A stretch of 64,000 nucleotides of DNA from Tretioscincus oriximinensis. Lineage: Eukaryota > Chordata > Lepidosauria > Squamata > Gymnophthalmidae. Of this stretch, positions 1-11,590 are shown piece after piece. The translations under genes were made by a program, and so were the position numbers. The DNA lies in contig JAJVDF010000418.1 of assembly GCA_022410635.1 (NCBI GenBank), positions 430,854-494,853 on the forward strand, given 5' to 3'. The notes under the pieces were generated by a model. It was given only the letters and a program-made list of their open reading frames with translations. It was not told the DNA's origin and made no database searches. The first letter of the stretch is position 1; every line of letters starts with the position of its first letter.

Positions 1-410
1 TCTTTGTGTGGCAAAAACCTCCCTCCCAACTCCCCTGCTAGGCGACAGTCTTAATGTAGGTGACTCCTGGACGGATTTGACATAAATACTGTCAGACATG
101 CATAGTTTTGGATTGGCAGAAAAACTATCTGCTTTTGAGAAGCCTTGGAGCTGCCTCAGACCTTGACAGGCTGAGAATGGCATGTTTCAGTTCCATGACC
201 CTCATTTCAGTCCACATAGGCTAGCTTAGTCAGCCCCTGTTCTGAAAGTGGATGGATATATAACGAGACACATACTGCATTCCACATTTTTCCCCATACT
301 CTTTCTCCCTCTTCATCAGATCAGAAGCATAATAAGGATACTTTTATTTAATAATAATCTTTATCCCTCCTATTCATTTTTCTTAAGTGCCAATCTAGAT
401 TCAATTTTAG
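1..410. other. Unassigned sequence
   Basis: No exon or recognisable repeat seen. It belongs to the FGD1 intron 1 or upstream region. Confidence 0.3.
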
Positions 411-2410
411 TGAATCTGGTACAGTGGTTAGACTGTCAGACTCTTATCTAGAAGTCCTCTGGTTTGATTCTGCAATCTACCATAAAAGCCCAGATGGGTA
501 ACTTTGGGTTAGTCAGAGTTAAGAACATAAGAAGAGCCATACTGGATCGGGCCAGAGCCCATCTAGTCCAGCATTCTGTGCCACCAGATGGACCTGGGCA
601 GTCTGAACAGAGGAAAGCAAAATATGCACCTGTTCATGACTCCCTGCAAATGGTATTTCAGGAATCCTGCCTGTTGCTCCATCCCGGAGGCAACATCCAG
701 GCATCCATCCTAGTACTCATTTATTCCCTTGGTGTCCATAAACCTGTCTAGTACTGTCTTGAAGCTATCGTAGCTGTTAGCTACCATCACCTCTTCAGGA
801 AGTAAATTCCACAGGCTGATGACCCTCTGGGTGAAAAAATACTTTCCTTTGTCTTTTCTACTCACCAGTTTTAAGGAGTGCCCTCTGGTCCTACTAGAGA
901 AAACATTTTTTCTCTATTCACCCTATGCATCCCACGCTCACCTCTCAAACATCGCCTTTTGAGGCTGAAGAGGCCCAGACGTTGCAGTTTGACTTCATAA
1001 GGGTGGTGCTCCAGACCCCTGATCATTCTTGTTGCCCTTTTCTGCACCTTCTCCAGTTCCATAATGTCCCTCTTGAGATGTGGTGAACACAGTATTCCAA
1101 ATGTGGCCTCACTACAGATTTATAAAGAGGCAAAACAACATTTGCTGACTTGTTTTTTATTCCTTTCCTAATTATCCCCAACATTGAATTTGCCTTTTTT
1201 GCTGCTGCTGCACACTGGGTTGACATCTTCATAGAACTGCGTACCAACACCCCAAGATCCTTTTCTTGCTCAGTCACAGAAAGCTTGGTTCCCATCAGTT
1301 GGTAGGAGTAATTGGGGTTCTCTGCCTCAATGTGTATGACTTTGCACTTACTTAAATTGAAATGCATTTGCCACTTTGATGCCCACTCACCCAGTTTCAA
1401 TAGATCACTCTGAAGTGCCTTACAATCATTTTCAGTTTTCATAACCCTGAACAGTTTAGTGTCATCAGCGAACTTCACTACTTCACTATTTACCTTGGCA
1501 TCTAGATTGTTTATGAATATATTGAAAAGCAAAGGTCCCAGTATAGACCCCTGGGGTACTCCACTCCTTACCTCTTTCCACTCAGAGAACTGTCCATTTA
1601 TTACTACTTTCTGTTTTCTATCTTTTAGCCAATTTCCAATCAGGGACAAATTCTGTTCTCTTATACCATGAGTGTGGAGCTTTTTTAGGAGCCTTTGATG
1701 AGNGACTTTGTCAAATTCCTTCTGAAAATCTAGATAGACAATATCAACTGGATCCCCTTTATCTACATGTTTGTTAACATTCTCAAAGAATTCTAGCAAG
1801 GTGGTAAGGCATGATTTACCTTTGCAGAAACCATGCTGAGTTTCAGTCAGCAATGCGTGCGTCTCCATATGCTTAGTGATTTTGTCTTGAATTATGGTTT
1901 CCAACACTTTGCCTGGAACTGATGTTAAACTGAGGGGTCTATAATTTCTGGGATCACCCTGTGAACCTTTTTTGAAGATTGGTGTTACGTTAGCTATCCT
2001 CCAATCTGCTGGTACTGTGCCTGATCTTAAGGAAAGATTAAATATTTTGGTCAGAAGTTCAGCAATTTCACATTTGAGTTCCTTAAGAATTTTTGGATGA
2101 ATGCCATCTGGCCCTGGGGATTGATTAATGTTCATCTTATTAAGGCTAGCAAGGACCTCCTCCCTTGTTATCTCTATCCAGCTTAATTCCTCTGGTGTTC
2201 TTCCTGAGAAAACTAAATCTATTGTGGGTAAATACCTTCTGCTTCTTCAGTGAAAACTGAAGCAAAAAATTCATTTAACCTTTCTGCAATCTCCAATTCT
2301 TCAAAGCTCTCTCAGCCCACCTAGTTTACAAGGTGTCTGTTGTGAAGAGAAGAACAGGAGGTTATGCAGGCCGCTTTGATTCCCTTTGGGTTGAGAAAAG
2401 CGGGGTATAA
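411..2410 (+). mobile_element. tRNA-headed SINE (family A), split by a CR1
   Basis: Head at about 411-519 contains a tRNA-like GTGGTTAGACTG region and a decayed B box (GGTTTGATTC, 461-470), then a GGGTTAGTCAGAG stretch. The matching tail resumes at about 2297 with AAAGCTCTCTCAGCCCACC and ends in AAGCGGGGTATAAAAATAG at about 2409. The two halves join into one element when the intervening CR1 is removed. Confidence 0.75.
519..2296 (-). mobile_element. CR1 retrotransposon, 5'-truncated, with long RT frame
   Basis: CR1 copy whose 3' end is at 519 (AACATAAGAAGAGCCATACT on +). An open frame of 370 codons (2135 down to 1023) encodes a reverse transcriptase with SPGPDGIHP, GVPQGSILGP and the catalytic FADD (1461-1472). 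Near 1075 about ten bases present in the other copies (the CCCAGAATTG region) are missing. This shifts the frame, and the rest of the C-terminus continues in another frame to about 871. One N at 1703. The copy is incapable of movement: 5'-truncated and frameshifted. Confidence 0.93.
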
Positions 2411-2495
2411 AAATAGACTTCTTTTCCTCCTCATCCCCCTCTTTTCCTTTTCCTCTCCCCCTCCCTTTTCCTTTTCCTCCTCTTCCTCTTTCCCA
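2411..2495. repeat. Pyrimidine-rich low-complexity tract
   Basis: C/T-only run with repeated CCTTTTCC-like units directly after the SINE tail, probably expanded from it. Confidence 0.7.
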
Positions 2496-3165
2496 CTGTA
2501 AAGTGATTTTGTGGAGGGCGTCTGTATGGCCGCCTGTGATTCTGCCCCCATTGCACTTGGCTTCCATGAATTCCTCCTTCCCTTCCCAATCCCCACCTTC
2601 ACTTCAAAAGTATCAGTGTCTAATCTCAGCTTTGGGAATCATTAATCTGCTTGACTCAGCACGACCTCTCCTATGGGGTTTGGGTGCGTTAGAAATTGTC
2701 ATGAGAGGCTCTTAAAAGCTCACAGAGACATTACAAGGCTGGAAAAGGAGGACGGGGGGCAGGAGGTCAAGATCCAGTGCAGAAGGAATCCCTGCCATCT
2801 GTTCTTTTCAATCCATGCCGCAGATGGTGCCGTCGCTTTTAAAGGACAGGTAACCCATGGAGAATACGTCTAGAGGAGTGTCTTGTTTCCATAGGGCAAA
2901 AGGAGAGGAGAATGTGTATGAGTTGTCACTTGATCAGCAATCTCTGGTATCATGGGACAGACAGATATGAAATAAAAAGGTGACTTTCTTCTTTCTTTCC
3001 CCAGCAGTGCATGTAATTTTAATTAGGGTAAGTGTCCATCAATGCCTAAGTCTCTTTATGCTACCACTAGTGGGAATAGCCCGTTGTGTTATGGTAATGC
3101 AACAGGCTCTAGCCCCTCCTTCCCCTTGCACCTATCCATGCCTCAGCCCACTCCCTCCCTCCCTC
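2496..3165. other. Unassigned sequence
   Basis: No exon or repeat I can name. Confidence 0.3.
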
Positions 3166-3330
3166 ACCCCCCCATCCCCTTTTCACTTGCTGCTTCTTTG
3201 TTTCATTCTTTCTTCCTTTCCTTCTTTATTTTTCCTTCTTTATTTTTTCTTCTTTATTTTCCTTCCTTTCATCTTTCATCCATACTTTCCTTCTTCCTTC
3301 CTTCCTTCTTCCTTTCTTCCTTTGCTTCCT
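3166..3330. repeat. CTTT/CTTC pyrimidine tract
   Basis: About 160 bases of C and T in CTTT, CTTC and TTTTC units. It produces only spurious Ser/Phe/Leu reading frames. Confidence 0.8.
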
Positions 3331-3460
3331 AGTACTGGTCCCAGTATTCTACCCTGGGGTATTCTATTTCTCACATCTTTCCACCCAGAGAACTGTCCAT
3401 TTTTTACTTCTCTCTGTTTTCTGTCTTTTAGCCACTTTCCAATCCAGGACTCTGGTCTTC
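3331..3460 (-). mobile_element. CR1 internal fragment
   Basis: Matches the RT region of the CR1 at 519-2296 (GGTCCCAGTATTCTACCCTG, then GAGAACTGTCCATTTTTTAC and TTTTAGCCACTTTCCAATCC). A short decayed fragment. Confidence 0.7.
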
Positions 3461-5540
3461 CAAAGTTCTGAGCCCTGTCATTGGTCGTTATCTNTCTCAC
3501 ACACACCTTTGTGTAGATGGAGTCCCGGGATCTAAGCAGTTTATACCCTGCTTAGTGGTGGTACAAAGGTGGTAGTAAAAGTGCAGCAGTTTGCATTTGG
3601 GTATGTTTATGTTTTGTTTCAGTTGAGAATACAGCCAAATAGGAGCTGGATCTTAGCTGAACTCTGCCCAAAAGGCCCTCTTTTGCCTCTGGAAGTTCTT
3701 GCTTTTCTAGATAAGTGGAGCTAGGTTATAATTAGTCAGCTGTTAAGAAAGATGCTCACCTTTGTTTGGGTTTGGCAGTGTGCTTTGAGGCTTAAGCCCT
3801 AACGCACTCAGGCTTCAAATTACATCTGCCCTTCCCCAAACACAGTCGGAGCAGCCTGGAGGCTTATGCGTGCTACAGGGTGCGGCAGGTGCCGGAAGTA
3901 CATCAAGCATGCNGGAGCTGGCAAGGCTTTGCCACACGAGTGAGATCACAATCAGGGTTAAGGTGGAACCGAAAATCCCAGAACTGATGAGAGAAGATAT
4001 TATTTCAGCAGCAAATTCCTTAATTCTTGCTTCTAAGTTTAGGGATGGCATGGTTACCACTGAGCTTCTGAATGCTTATTTACTGTTTGCGAGGGCTGAG
4101 ATATTAGAGAGCTAGATTCCCCTTTTCTTTTTTTCAGCATGAGCCTGGAAATGTGGACAAATCCAAGGTGCGAAAATCCCATTCCTGGCTGGGTCAAATG
4201 TAGAGGAATTATACTTGAAAGTCACAGAAAAGAAACTTGTGAACCTTTCCCACCATTATGTTTCTTTTCTGGCCTTTTGTCTCGGCTTTACTGTGGTTGT
4301 TTATTTACTTTCCCTGGGAAAGTGACAAGCCTACTTGGAAAATAAACAACTAAGGAGTGGGTTGAAGACATCAGGCACAGCCATTCTTTTATTTTAAACT
4401 GTCTTCAGATCATCTTTTGTCCCAAATAATGAAGTTTAGGCCAGAGGAAAAACAAATGAAATTAGTTCTTCAGGACTGAAGATGAAATGAAGAAGGCTTA
4501 AAAGTAAAAATGTGTCCAGGATTGTTGAGGGCCGGTTTAAGCATCTGTCTACCATTTGCCTATTTATTGATCTCTGCTTTTTGTGTATTCATTGTTCCGT
4601 GACATGATTCTGGAAATATGGCACCTCTAAGAGAAAATGAATTGCTCAAGGGCATGTGAATTTGAATACTGCTTTTGTTCAGTCCCAAGCACTGCATTAA
4701 TAGTCGCCTCTGTCACATTTGATCTTTGTGTTTATTATTGATTGATTCAGTAGTGAAAGAGAAATCTTTGCTGAGACTTGAGATACAGAAGAGGTAGGTA
4801 TGAATTGGACCATAGGAAGACACCATGGGTCACTTACAATGGGAGCACCATAGAGTTGTCTGTTCCATGTATGAGCTCACTTTGCTTAACATTATCTCTG
4901 TTCNGCCATTGGTTCATTAGATTTCGTGGATTTGAGACACATAGTTGTCTGTTTACCGTCTTTCGGTAAACAGACAAAACAGTAAACAAATGATTCAGAT
5001 GATTTTTTTATATTCTGAAGTACAAAAATGACAAGGATTAAAGAAGCCTGATTTTGATAGAATTGTTCCTTTTAAAAGTTAGTGTATTGCTAATTAATTC
5101 AAAATTTAGCAAGCGGATCTTGCAGTACTTTACAGACTAACAAGAAATGGCATGAGCTCTCATGGATAAGCTGAAGAAGTAGACTTTTGGACCCAAACTA
5201 ACATGATTATTTATTTGGGATGCAGTTCAAACTTATAAGCTATACATTTAAAAAGTCTATACAGTCTTTGGGATTCCTCAGAATACTTGTATGTGATAAA
5301 CTGTATGTGTACCAGTATTTAATTTATTTCAACTGCAACCAAATGGACCACAATCAATTTTATTTCTTTTTGTATAAGAGTTGTGTAATGTTTGTGCTAN
5401 TAGATAATCTGTCATTCCTTACCAAGGAGAACAAGAAAGGCCAGGAGTTGATGGCACACTAAACAATAAATGCTCACATGCCCCCAAAATTCAGCTGGGG
5501 CGCTGGGTTCAATAAAATCTATTGAAGAAGTACAATCTGG
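3461..5540. other. Unassigned sequence
   Basis: No exon supported. An 81-codon frame at 3870-4115 on + has an equally long frame opposite it and no recognisable family, so I do not call it a gene. It contains the perfect hairpin at 4945-4977. Confidence 0.3.
4945..4977. repeat. Perfect 14-bp hairpin with 5-base loop
   Basis: TTGTCTGTTTACCG, loop TCTTT, then CGGTAAACAGACAA. Both arms carry the forkhead core GTAAACA, and a third copy follows at 4982-4988. Confidence 0.9.
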
Positions 5541-5830
5541 TCTTCATACCCTATCCTTTTCCCCCGAAAGGACTCAGACCAGCTTACAAGGTTAATTTTT
5601 GCCTGAGGTCTACATCTATTCTGTCCTCCCCACCAGATTAGTGGTGGAACACATTAATCTACTTGAAATATAGATTGCAAATCTACTTTCTTTCGAATAG
5701 CTGAGTTGGCTAGAGCTGAGGCTAGTAGAGGGTGCTCACCCTTCTCCATGTCCGACATAGAGTCTCCAGAAATAATCTTTCAGTTGAAAGACTGTCTCTT
5801 TATGACTGTGCCATTCATGCTTCATCAAAT
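5541..5830 (-). mobile_element. tRNA-headed SINE (family B)
   Basis: On + it reads tail first: TACCCTATCC, AAAGGACTCAGACCAGCTTA, a CCCCACCAGATTAGTGGTGG block, CGAATAGCTGAGTTGGCTAG, GCTAGTAGAGGGTGCTCACC and a head ending near TGACTGTGCCATTCATGC. The same order recurs at 34672, 40845, 56528 and 59655. Confidence 0.75.
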
Positions 5831-5994
5831 AACTTCTACAGTGTCACTATTTTTATGTTAAAGTTCCTTTTTTTGAATCTTTTTTCCTTGTCCAAGCCTT
5901 GGAACAGTGAACCACATACCAGAAATACCGCAAAACCAGACTGTTAATTAAAAATGAAAATCACAGGGATCAATAAATATAACATAGCAGTAGA

Positions 5995-6050
5995 GTGTGG
6001 TTATAGCTCAGTGGTAAATCAAACTGCCTGGAAAGAATTTCAACCCCAGC
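5995..6050 (+). mobile_element. tRNA-like SINE head fragment
   Basis: TATAGCTCAGTGGTAAATCA followed by a degenerate TTTCAACCCC B box resembles the head of a third, tRNA-Ala-like SINE. Old and partial. Confidence 0.4.
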
Positions 6051-6639
6051 TTCTCCCCAAAAGTAGACCCTTTCTGTATCTCTGTCAAGAAAACTGCATA
6101 GAGGTGCAACCTACTAGAAATCGACCACAACATGGTGGGTACCAAACAATAATAAGTTACAATAGCACCTAAAAAAATACTTTGGGATATTTATCTCAAT
6201 AAAAGCTGAGATAAAAAAAATGAATGGATAAACAACTATGTTTTCAACAATGTGGCCAATGTTGGATTTGCTGGAGAACTATTGTATGTTGTTGGGTGGA
6301 GTGCACAGTTAATTGTGTTTTAAATACCATGCTTCTTGTTGAACTATTGTTTGTTCCTAAATTGAATCTAGCTCATAACTCATGCTTCGCTCATGGAATT
6401 TGCCACCTTAAAGAGGCAGGTAGGTTCCTGTTTGGGCAGTGCTGTTTGAAACTGTTTGGCCTGGTAGTTGCTAGGTTCAGAAGCAGCAGGAGGAATTTTG
6501 ACTTTCTCTCCATTTCCTGGGGACATGTTCGGTCCTTGGAAAGTAAGCCCGTGATTGCACAGACTTTTCTAGGGGTGAGGGTAACCTCCGCTGCAGTAAT
6601 TTCCTCTGGGACCTCCATGGGATAATGCTGGTGAGTACA

Positions 6640-7150
6640 AGCAGGTGTTAGATAGGTTTATGGGCACTGCGGGTATAAATAGTTACTTGGGTGGATCATT
6701 TGATGGAGCAACAGCCAGTACTCCTGAAATACCATTTGCAGAGAGTCGATAAAAGGTGAAGACTTTGTTTTCTTGTGTTATTAATTAATATATTTATTTG
6801 TAGTTATATCCCGCCCTATACCCGAAGGTCTCAGGGCGGCCAAGCATATGGGGTGCACGTAGCACAACAGGCACCCTGTGAAGTANGTGGGGCTGAGAGA
6901 GTTCTAAAGGACTGTGACTGGTCCAAATAGGACCAAATAGCCACCCAGCTGGCTTTCATGGATGAGTGGGGAATTGAACCGGGAGACTACCAGATAAGAG
7001 TGCAACACTCTAACCACTACACCAAACTTGCTCTCATTGTCTGTTCAGACTACCCAGGTACAATTGGTGGGCCTCTGTGTGAGACAATGTTGGACTAGAT
7101 GGGCTCTGTCCTGATCCAGCAAGGCTCCTCTTAGGAGCTTACGTTCTTTC
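6640..7150 (+). mobile_element. CR1 3' end, split by a SINE
   Basis: 6640-6785 (GGATCATTTGATGGAGCAAC, CTCCTGAAATACCATTTGCA) and about 7034-7150 (CTGTTCAGACTACCCAGGT, GGACTAGATGGGCTCTGTCC) are consecutive parts of one CR1 3' end, interrupted by a SINE in the opposite orientation. Confidence 0.85.
6786..7033 (-). mobile_element. tRNA-headed SINE (family A) inside CR1
   Basis: On +, an AT-rich tail, CCCGCCCTATACCCGAAGGT, GTGGGGCTGAGAGAGTTCTA, GGGAATTGAACCGGGAGACT (B box complement) and CTCTAACCACTACACCAAAC (A box complement). A complete family A element. One N at 6886. Confidence 0.88.
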
Positions 7151-8734
7151 AGGAAGCAGGCTTGGACCAATCATGTGAAAATTAATAATCAAATGAGGAA
7201 CTGTACTTAATCTAGCACTCACACATAAAATCCAGGATAAAGCTTTGGACCTTTAGTGGCTATAGAAGAGAGGACTTACCCCCANGTGTAGCTTCTAATG
7301 CTTGTAGCACTTTGAGTGTGTGTGTGTTACTTTTTCCTATCCATTAAAAGTTCAAAGGTCTACCCAGGATTCTTTGTGGGAGCTAGACTCATGTTTTGGA
7401 TGTATGACACCCCTGTGCAGTCATTTATGTAATAGCCTCTCGTCCCTCGGCTATACTTCAGTATCTGATTCTGAACAATTCTGAATCTCAAATGAACCCT
7501 TCTCATGCTTGCAATCGGCTGCATCCACCACAAGCCAAGGCATTGTGGGTGATTCAATATAGGTGCCGCCATCTCAAGATGATGATGTTCTAATAGTATT
7601 ATACATACTACTTTAAAGCCAGAACCCTAATCTACTTTAGGTTTTGCAATGATAAAAGCAATAAAAATGTTAATATCCTTTTACTACTAGCTATACTTTG
7701 CCACCCTCTTAATTTTGCCACCCTGTGCAACTGCCCATGTTGCACATGCCTAAATATGGCACTGGTAGAAACCCTAACCTAAAGCAAACCTGCATGGGTT
7801 GATATAACAGACCAGAATATGTGTTAGAACCCTTCCTTCTGCATGCTCGTATCCCCATCTTCGTCCTCTTTTGGATTGCATCAACATGTGGAAAGGAAAC
7901 TCTTAGTGGTCTTTCTGATCTGGTATATTGACCAGTAGTACATAATCCCCCTTTGTTCCATTGTGTCTGTGCAAGAAAAGTTCCTGATAGATGGTGTCCT
8001 TTCTACATAGATATCAAAATTTCTCACTTTAACGTATGGGAGTTGGGGGCCCTGTCTTTTGTCTCCCCATTTCACATGTGTGTTCAGTCAGCTAGTAAGG
8101 AAACAAACAAGCTTTGATAATATACTTTTGTTACCCTGGAATTCACTTCCTTATTAAATAGAAGAATGACTCACTCGAAGAGGGATCTTAAGTCCTTGGC
8201 TCGTTAAAGTAAAATTCTGAGACAGCTTTTCCTGCCTAGGAATCTCACTGAAATCCAAATTATTGTGATTGATTTAGTAAAAATAAATGTCCCCAAACCA
8301 AGCTTTACTCCTGGGCATTCCATGCAGGTTCTTTAGCAAGGATATGGTTTCCTGTTATATANGTTTGGGAAGATCTGGGAGCAGTTACATTACTGGGATG
8401 AACTGGGATGAATATAAACATGCCTAAAGCCTCTCATATTAATTGCATAAAACCAAGTCACATAACTTCTGTAAGTAGGATGGATCAGGATAAAAGTAGA
8501 GCGACTGTTAATTCAGAAGGAAGGAACTGAGTTTGTTTTCTGTTAGATATCTTAAACAAGAATGCCAAATGTCTTGGAAAGTCTTTTTCAGTCAAGCATC
8601 TAGCATAAGATGAAGTTCGTAGGTTATGCGGTACACTCAGGATGCATGCCAAGATCACTTATTTATTCTACTATATCTGGATATTCCACAATAAAGCTTG
8701 GATATTCTGGAATAAATCCTTCCCTCCTATCCAA
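7151..8734. other. Unassigned sequence
   Basis: No exon or named repeat recognised. A short GTGTGTGT run lies at about 7316-7327. Confidence 0.3.
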
Positions 8735-8970
8735 CTATACTGGAATAAATAAGTGATGTGAGTCTAAGTCCCAAACTTTATTGTAAGTACCGATAATATT
8801 CAAATTTTGGCATTTGAAGATTATAAACAAACATAGTTTTGGATTAAAACCAACATTAACCTTCAAAATAATATAAATTTCCATTCTTACCAAAGTCCAG
8901 CATTCACAAACATAATCATATTCCCACCACAGATGCATGTAATGGCCTATTTTATTACATCCTTGCCAAC
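8735..8970 (-). mobile_element. L1 ORF2 C-terminal fragment
   Basis: The - strand frame includes HLWWEYDYVCECWTLV, resembling the HLFWxCxxVxxFW zinc-knuckle-like motif of the L1 ORF2 C-terminus, followed by L1-type asparagine/isoleucine-rich sequence. 5'-truncated. Confidence 0.55.
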
Positions 8971-10561
8971 ATTAAAGTGATACATTAGGAAGCATCGTGC
9001 TCTCAATACGTTTAGTTTGGGGAGGATTTAAGGGTAACTTAAGCATTCCTGGTGCGAATGAATGATGGCTGTGTATTTCTACCTCGACAGCTTTTAATAC
9101 AGTATTTTTGCAATTTTTTTACCCTATTTTAACTGATTTTAACTTGATTTAAAATTTATTTGTAAACCTTTCAAAAAAATGTAACATGAAAAAGTGATGC
9201 ATCGTTTTCAAAAACCTGAGTGATGTATGCATGAAACCTTTTTGCTCTGATTCTGCTAATTTCTGCACTTACTCTGAGATGGAGCAGATCGGTGAGACAG
9301 CATCAGCTGGAGCAGCCCCACTACCCCATTCAGTCCTCACATATCAGAGCTAGGTTACTTGCACTTTGACAGCTGTTTCAAGATAGTCCCAGCAGCAGTC
9401 CTGAAGATCATGTGATATTTGTAGCTACCCTCCACAAACTCCAGTGACCAGGAAATGAAAGACCTTCCCCTAGAGCATAGAATTCTGTGCTCTATTTGTA
9501 TGATTCAATTGTAGCATCTACTGGACCAGTACTAGAGTTTTAAAAAAGATTTATCAGCAATACCAGACAAAGCAGCTATTTTGAGCTGTCTGTTCTGTTC
9601 TGCACTCTGTCCAATAAAGGCAAAGCATACTAAAGAGGGCATAGTCTTTATGTTCTATCCCAGAATGTGGAACAGATGTCCCATCCTGACTGGGAGAAAA
9701 GAAGTGATTTGGAGACCAGTGGAGTGAATCTAAATTTACATTTCTGTTCTCCTTTCTTTCCAGCCCCTTTCAGCCCTGCTTCAGTGGCCTGACAGGGCAG
9801 AGAAGAAGTGGAAGCCATGCCAAGTGGCAAGACCAGGTGGCACAGCTTTTCTATGGTTTATTCCAGAGATCTCTGCGGATCTTCTGTTGTTACCGCTGCT
9901 GCCTTTTGCCTGCAGTTTGAATTTCCTGCAGGGGAGCAGTGGTGGGGAAATCAAAAGCCAGCAACAATGAAGATCTCCCTCTCCATTTTGGGGTCCAATC
10001 CTTAGCGCTACCTCTAGCTTTGAGGGGCTTCTGGCTCCTAAGACCAGCCACCAATCAGACAGCTGATGCCTGATCAGTGCACAGCGTGGCAAATTCTTTG
10101 CGTTAACCTGCAGTTGCAATACTTNTGTGAGCGAATTCTGCTCAGATGCCATATTACCATGCAATTCACATGTAGCCAGCCACTTTTCCATTTTAAATAA
10201 ATGAAAAATGGGTGCGCCCAGTGCTGATTGACACAGCTTTCGGCTCCATTTTTTCCCCTAGACTGAAAGGGACACAGCCTAAGAGGCCTTGGACTGGGAC
10301 AAAAGTAGGTATGGAAAGTCCCTGGGTTTGGTCAAGTGCTTAAAAACCTTTTATTTCTAGGCACAGCAGAAAATCCAGGTTAAAGCACCAGCCTGAGATG
10401 TCGGCTAACCTGTGAGTTTTACCTGAGCTCAAATTAGGAGCCTTGATTCATTTCTCGAGTTAAGATCAGTCAGTATTTTGTGTGACAGTGCTGAGAGTTG
10501 ATACTGTTCTCTAAAATGTTTTGAATAGACTATGCCAACAGAATCCTCATTGTGCCTATAC
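8971..10561. other. Unassigned sequence
   Basis: No exon recognised. Open frames near 9781-10191 show no known domain. Confidence 0.3.
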
Positions 10562-11590
10562 AGATGAAACCCCATTATAACAAACACCAATGGGTATGGT
10601 CAATTTGTTATTAAATTTTGTTATAACGAACCCCATGGTAATCAACATTACTCTTACTTTCAAGCAGCACTTTCAAGATGTATAAATAATAGGGAAATTA
10701 TGATCCTCATACAAGAACACATAACTGAGTTTGAGGAGATAGTAATTAAAAGAAGAAAAGGTGAAAGAAGGTTAGCGGGTGCTATTTATAGGCTTTTAAT
10801 CAAGAATAAATTCAGGAATAAAACAAGTATAGAACAACGAAATATGGGAAATATATCAAGTTTTTGGAATAAATGGATAAAAGATTTATCCCAAATAAAG
10901 AATAATAAGATTAAAGAGGTAGAACTGAAGTTGGTAACAAAATGGTATAGAACACCAGCACAACTTTCCCACATGATTGGAATCNCCACAATGTTGGCAT
11001 GGATGTCAACAGAGAGGTTATTACATACATATGTGGTACAAATGCCAAGAAATTACTACCTTCTGGCAGAATGTTGGAAACATCCTGAATGATATAATAG
11101 ATTATAATATACCTTTAAATATTAAGTTGTTAATAGCTAATCGGGTGGAATTACTTCATCTAAGTCGAGAGAAGCAGTGAATTGTGCAACAAGGCATTCG
11201 TGCAAGCCACATATTAATAGCAAGGGGATGGAATAATAAAAGAATATGGACGGCAGATAATTGGTCCTAAATATGTCCTAAAATGTTATGGACTGAAAGA
11301 TGGTATAGTTTTATTGCCTATGCATTATTTGTTTCAGATAATATGGCATTAATTCAAACAATAATGATATTCTTTGGGCATAAAGATGTAATATAATACT
11401 GTAGGTTTAGATAGGAGAGGGTTAATGTTTTTGGGGATGTTGTTTTTTGTAAATATGTAATTTTCTTTGTTTGTATTTTGTTTTGTTAATTAAACAAATA
11501 TTACTCTTAATGGGCATTCCACCAGGACTTTCAAATATTGTTATACAAGAATTTTGTTATACCAGGATTCTTTATAATGGGGTTTCACCT
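10562..11590. mobile_element. TIR DNA transposon remnant (Tigger/pogo-like ends), split by L1
   Basis: Ends are inverted: AGATGAAACCCCATTATAAC (from 10562) against the complement of TTATAATGGGGTTTCACCT (ending 11590). Left flank TA and the CAG-like terminus fit TA-duplicating pogo/Tigger elements, but the right TA is not clear. Non-autonomous, with no transposase. Confidence 0.7.
10657..11499 (+). mobile_element. L1 3' fragment inside the TIR element
   Basis: The frame at 10700-11092 encodes FWNKWIKDLSQIKNNKIKEV and LVTKWYRTPAQLSHMI, parallel to the L1 ORF2 C-terminus at 27661-28452 (KLKELQL..WYRTP). Flanked by ATTACTCTTA at 10647-10656 and 11500-11509, a probable target duplication. Confidence 0.8.

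Noticed and set aside
1023..2135. 370-codon frame as a host gene
   Set aside because: It is the reverse transcriptase of a CR1 retrotransposon, 5'-truncated and frameshifted.
3870..4115. 81-codon open frame on +
   Set aside because: The opposite strand is open over nearly the same span, it contains an N, has no splice sites or start context, and I recognise no family.
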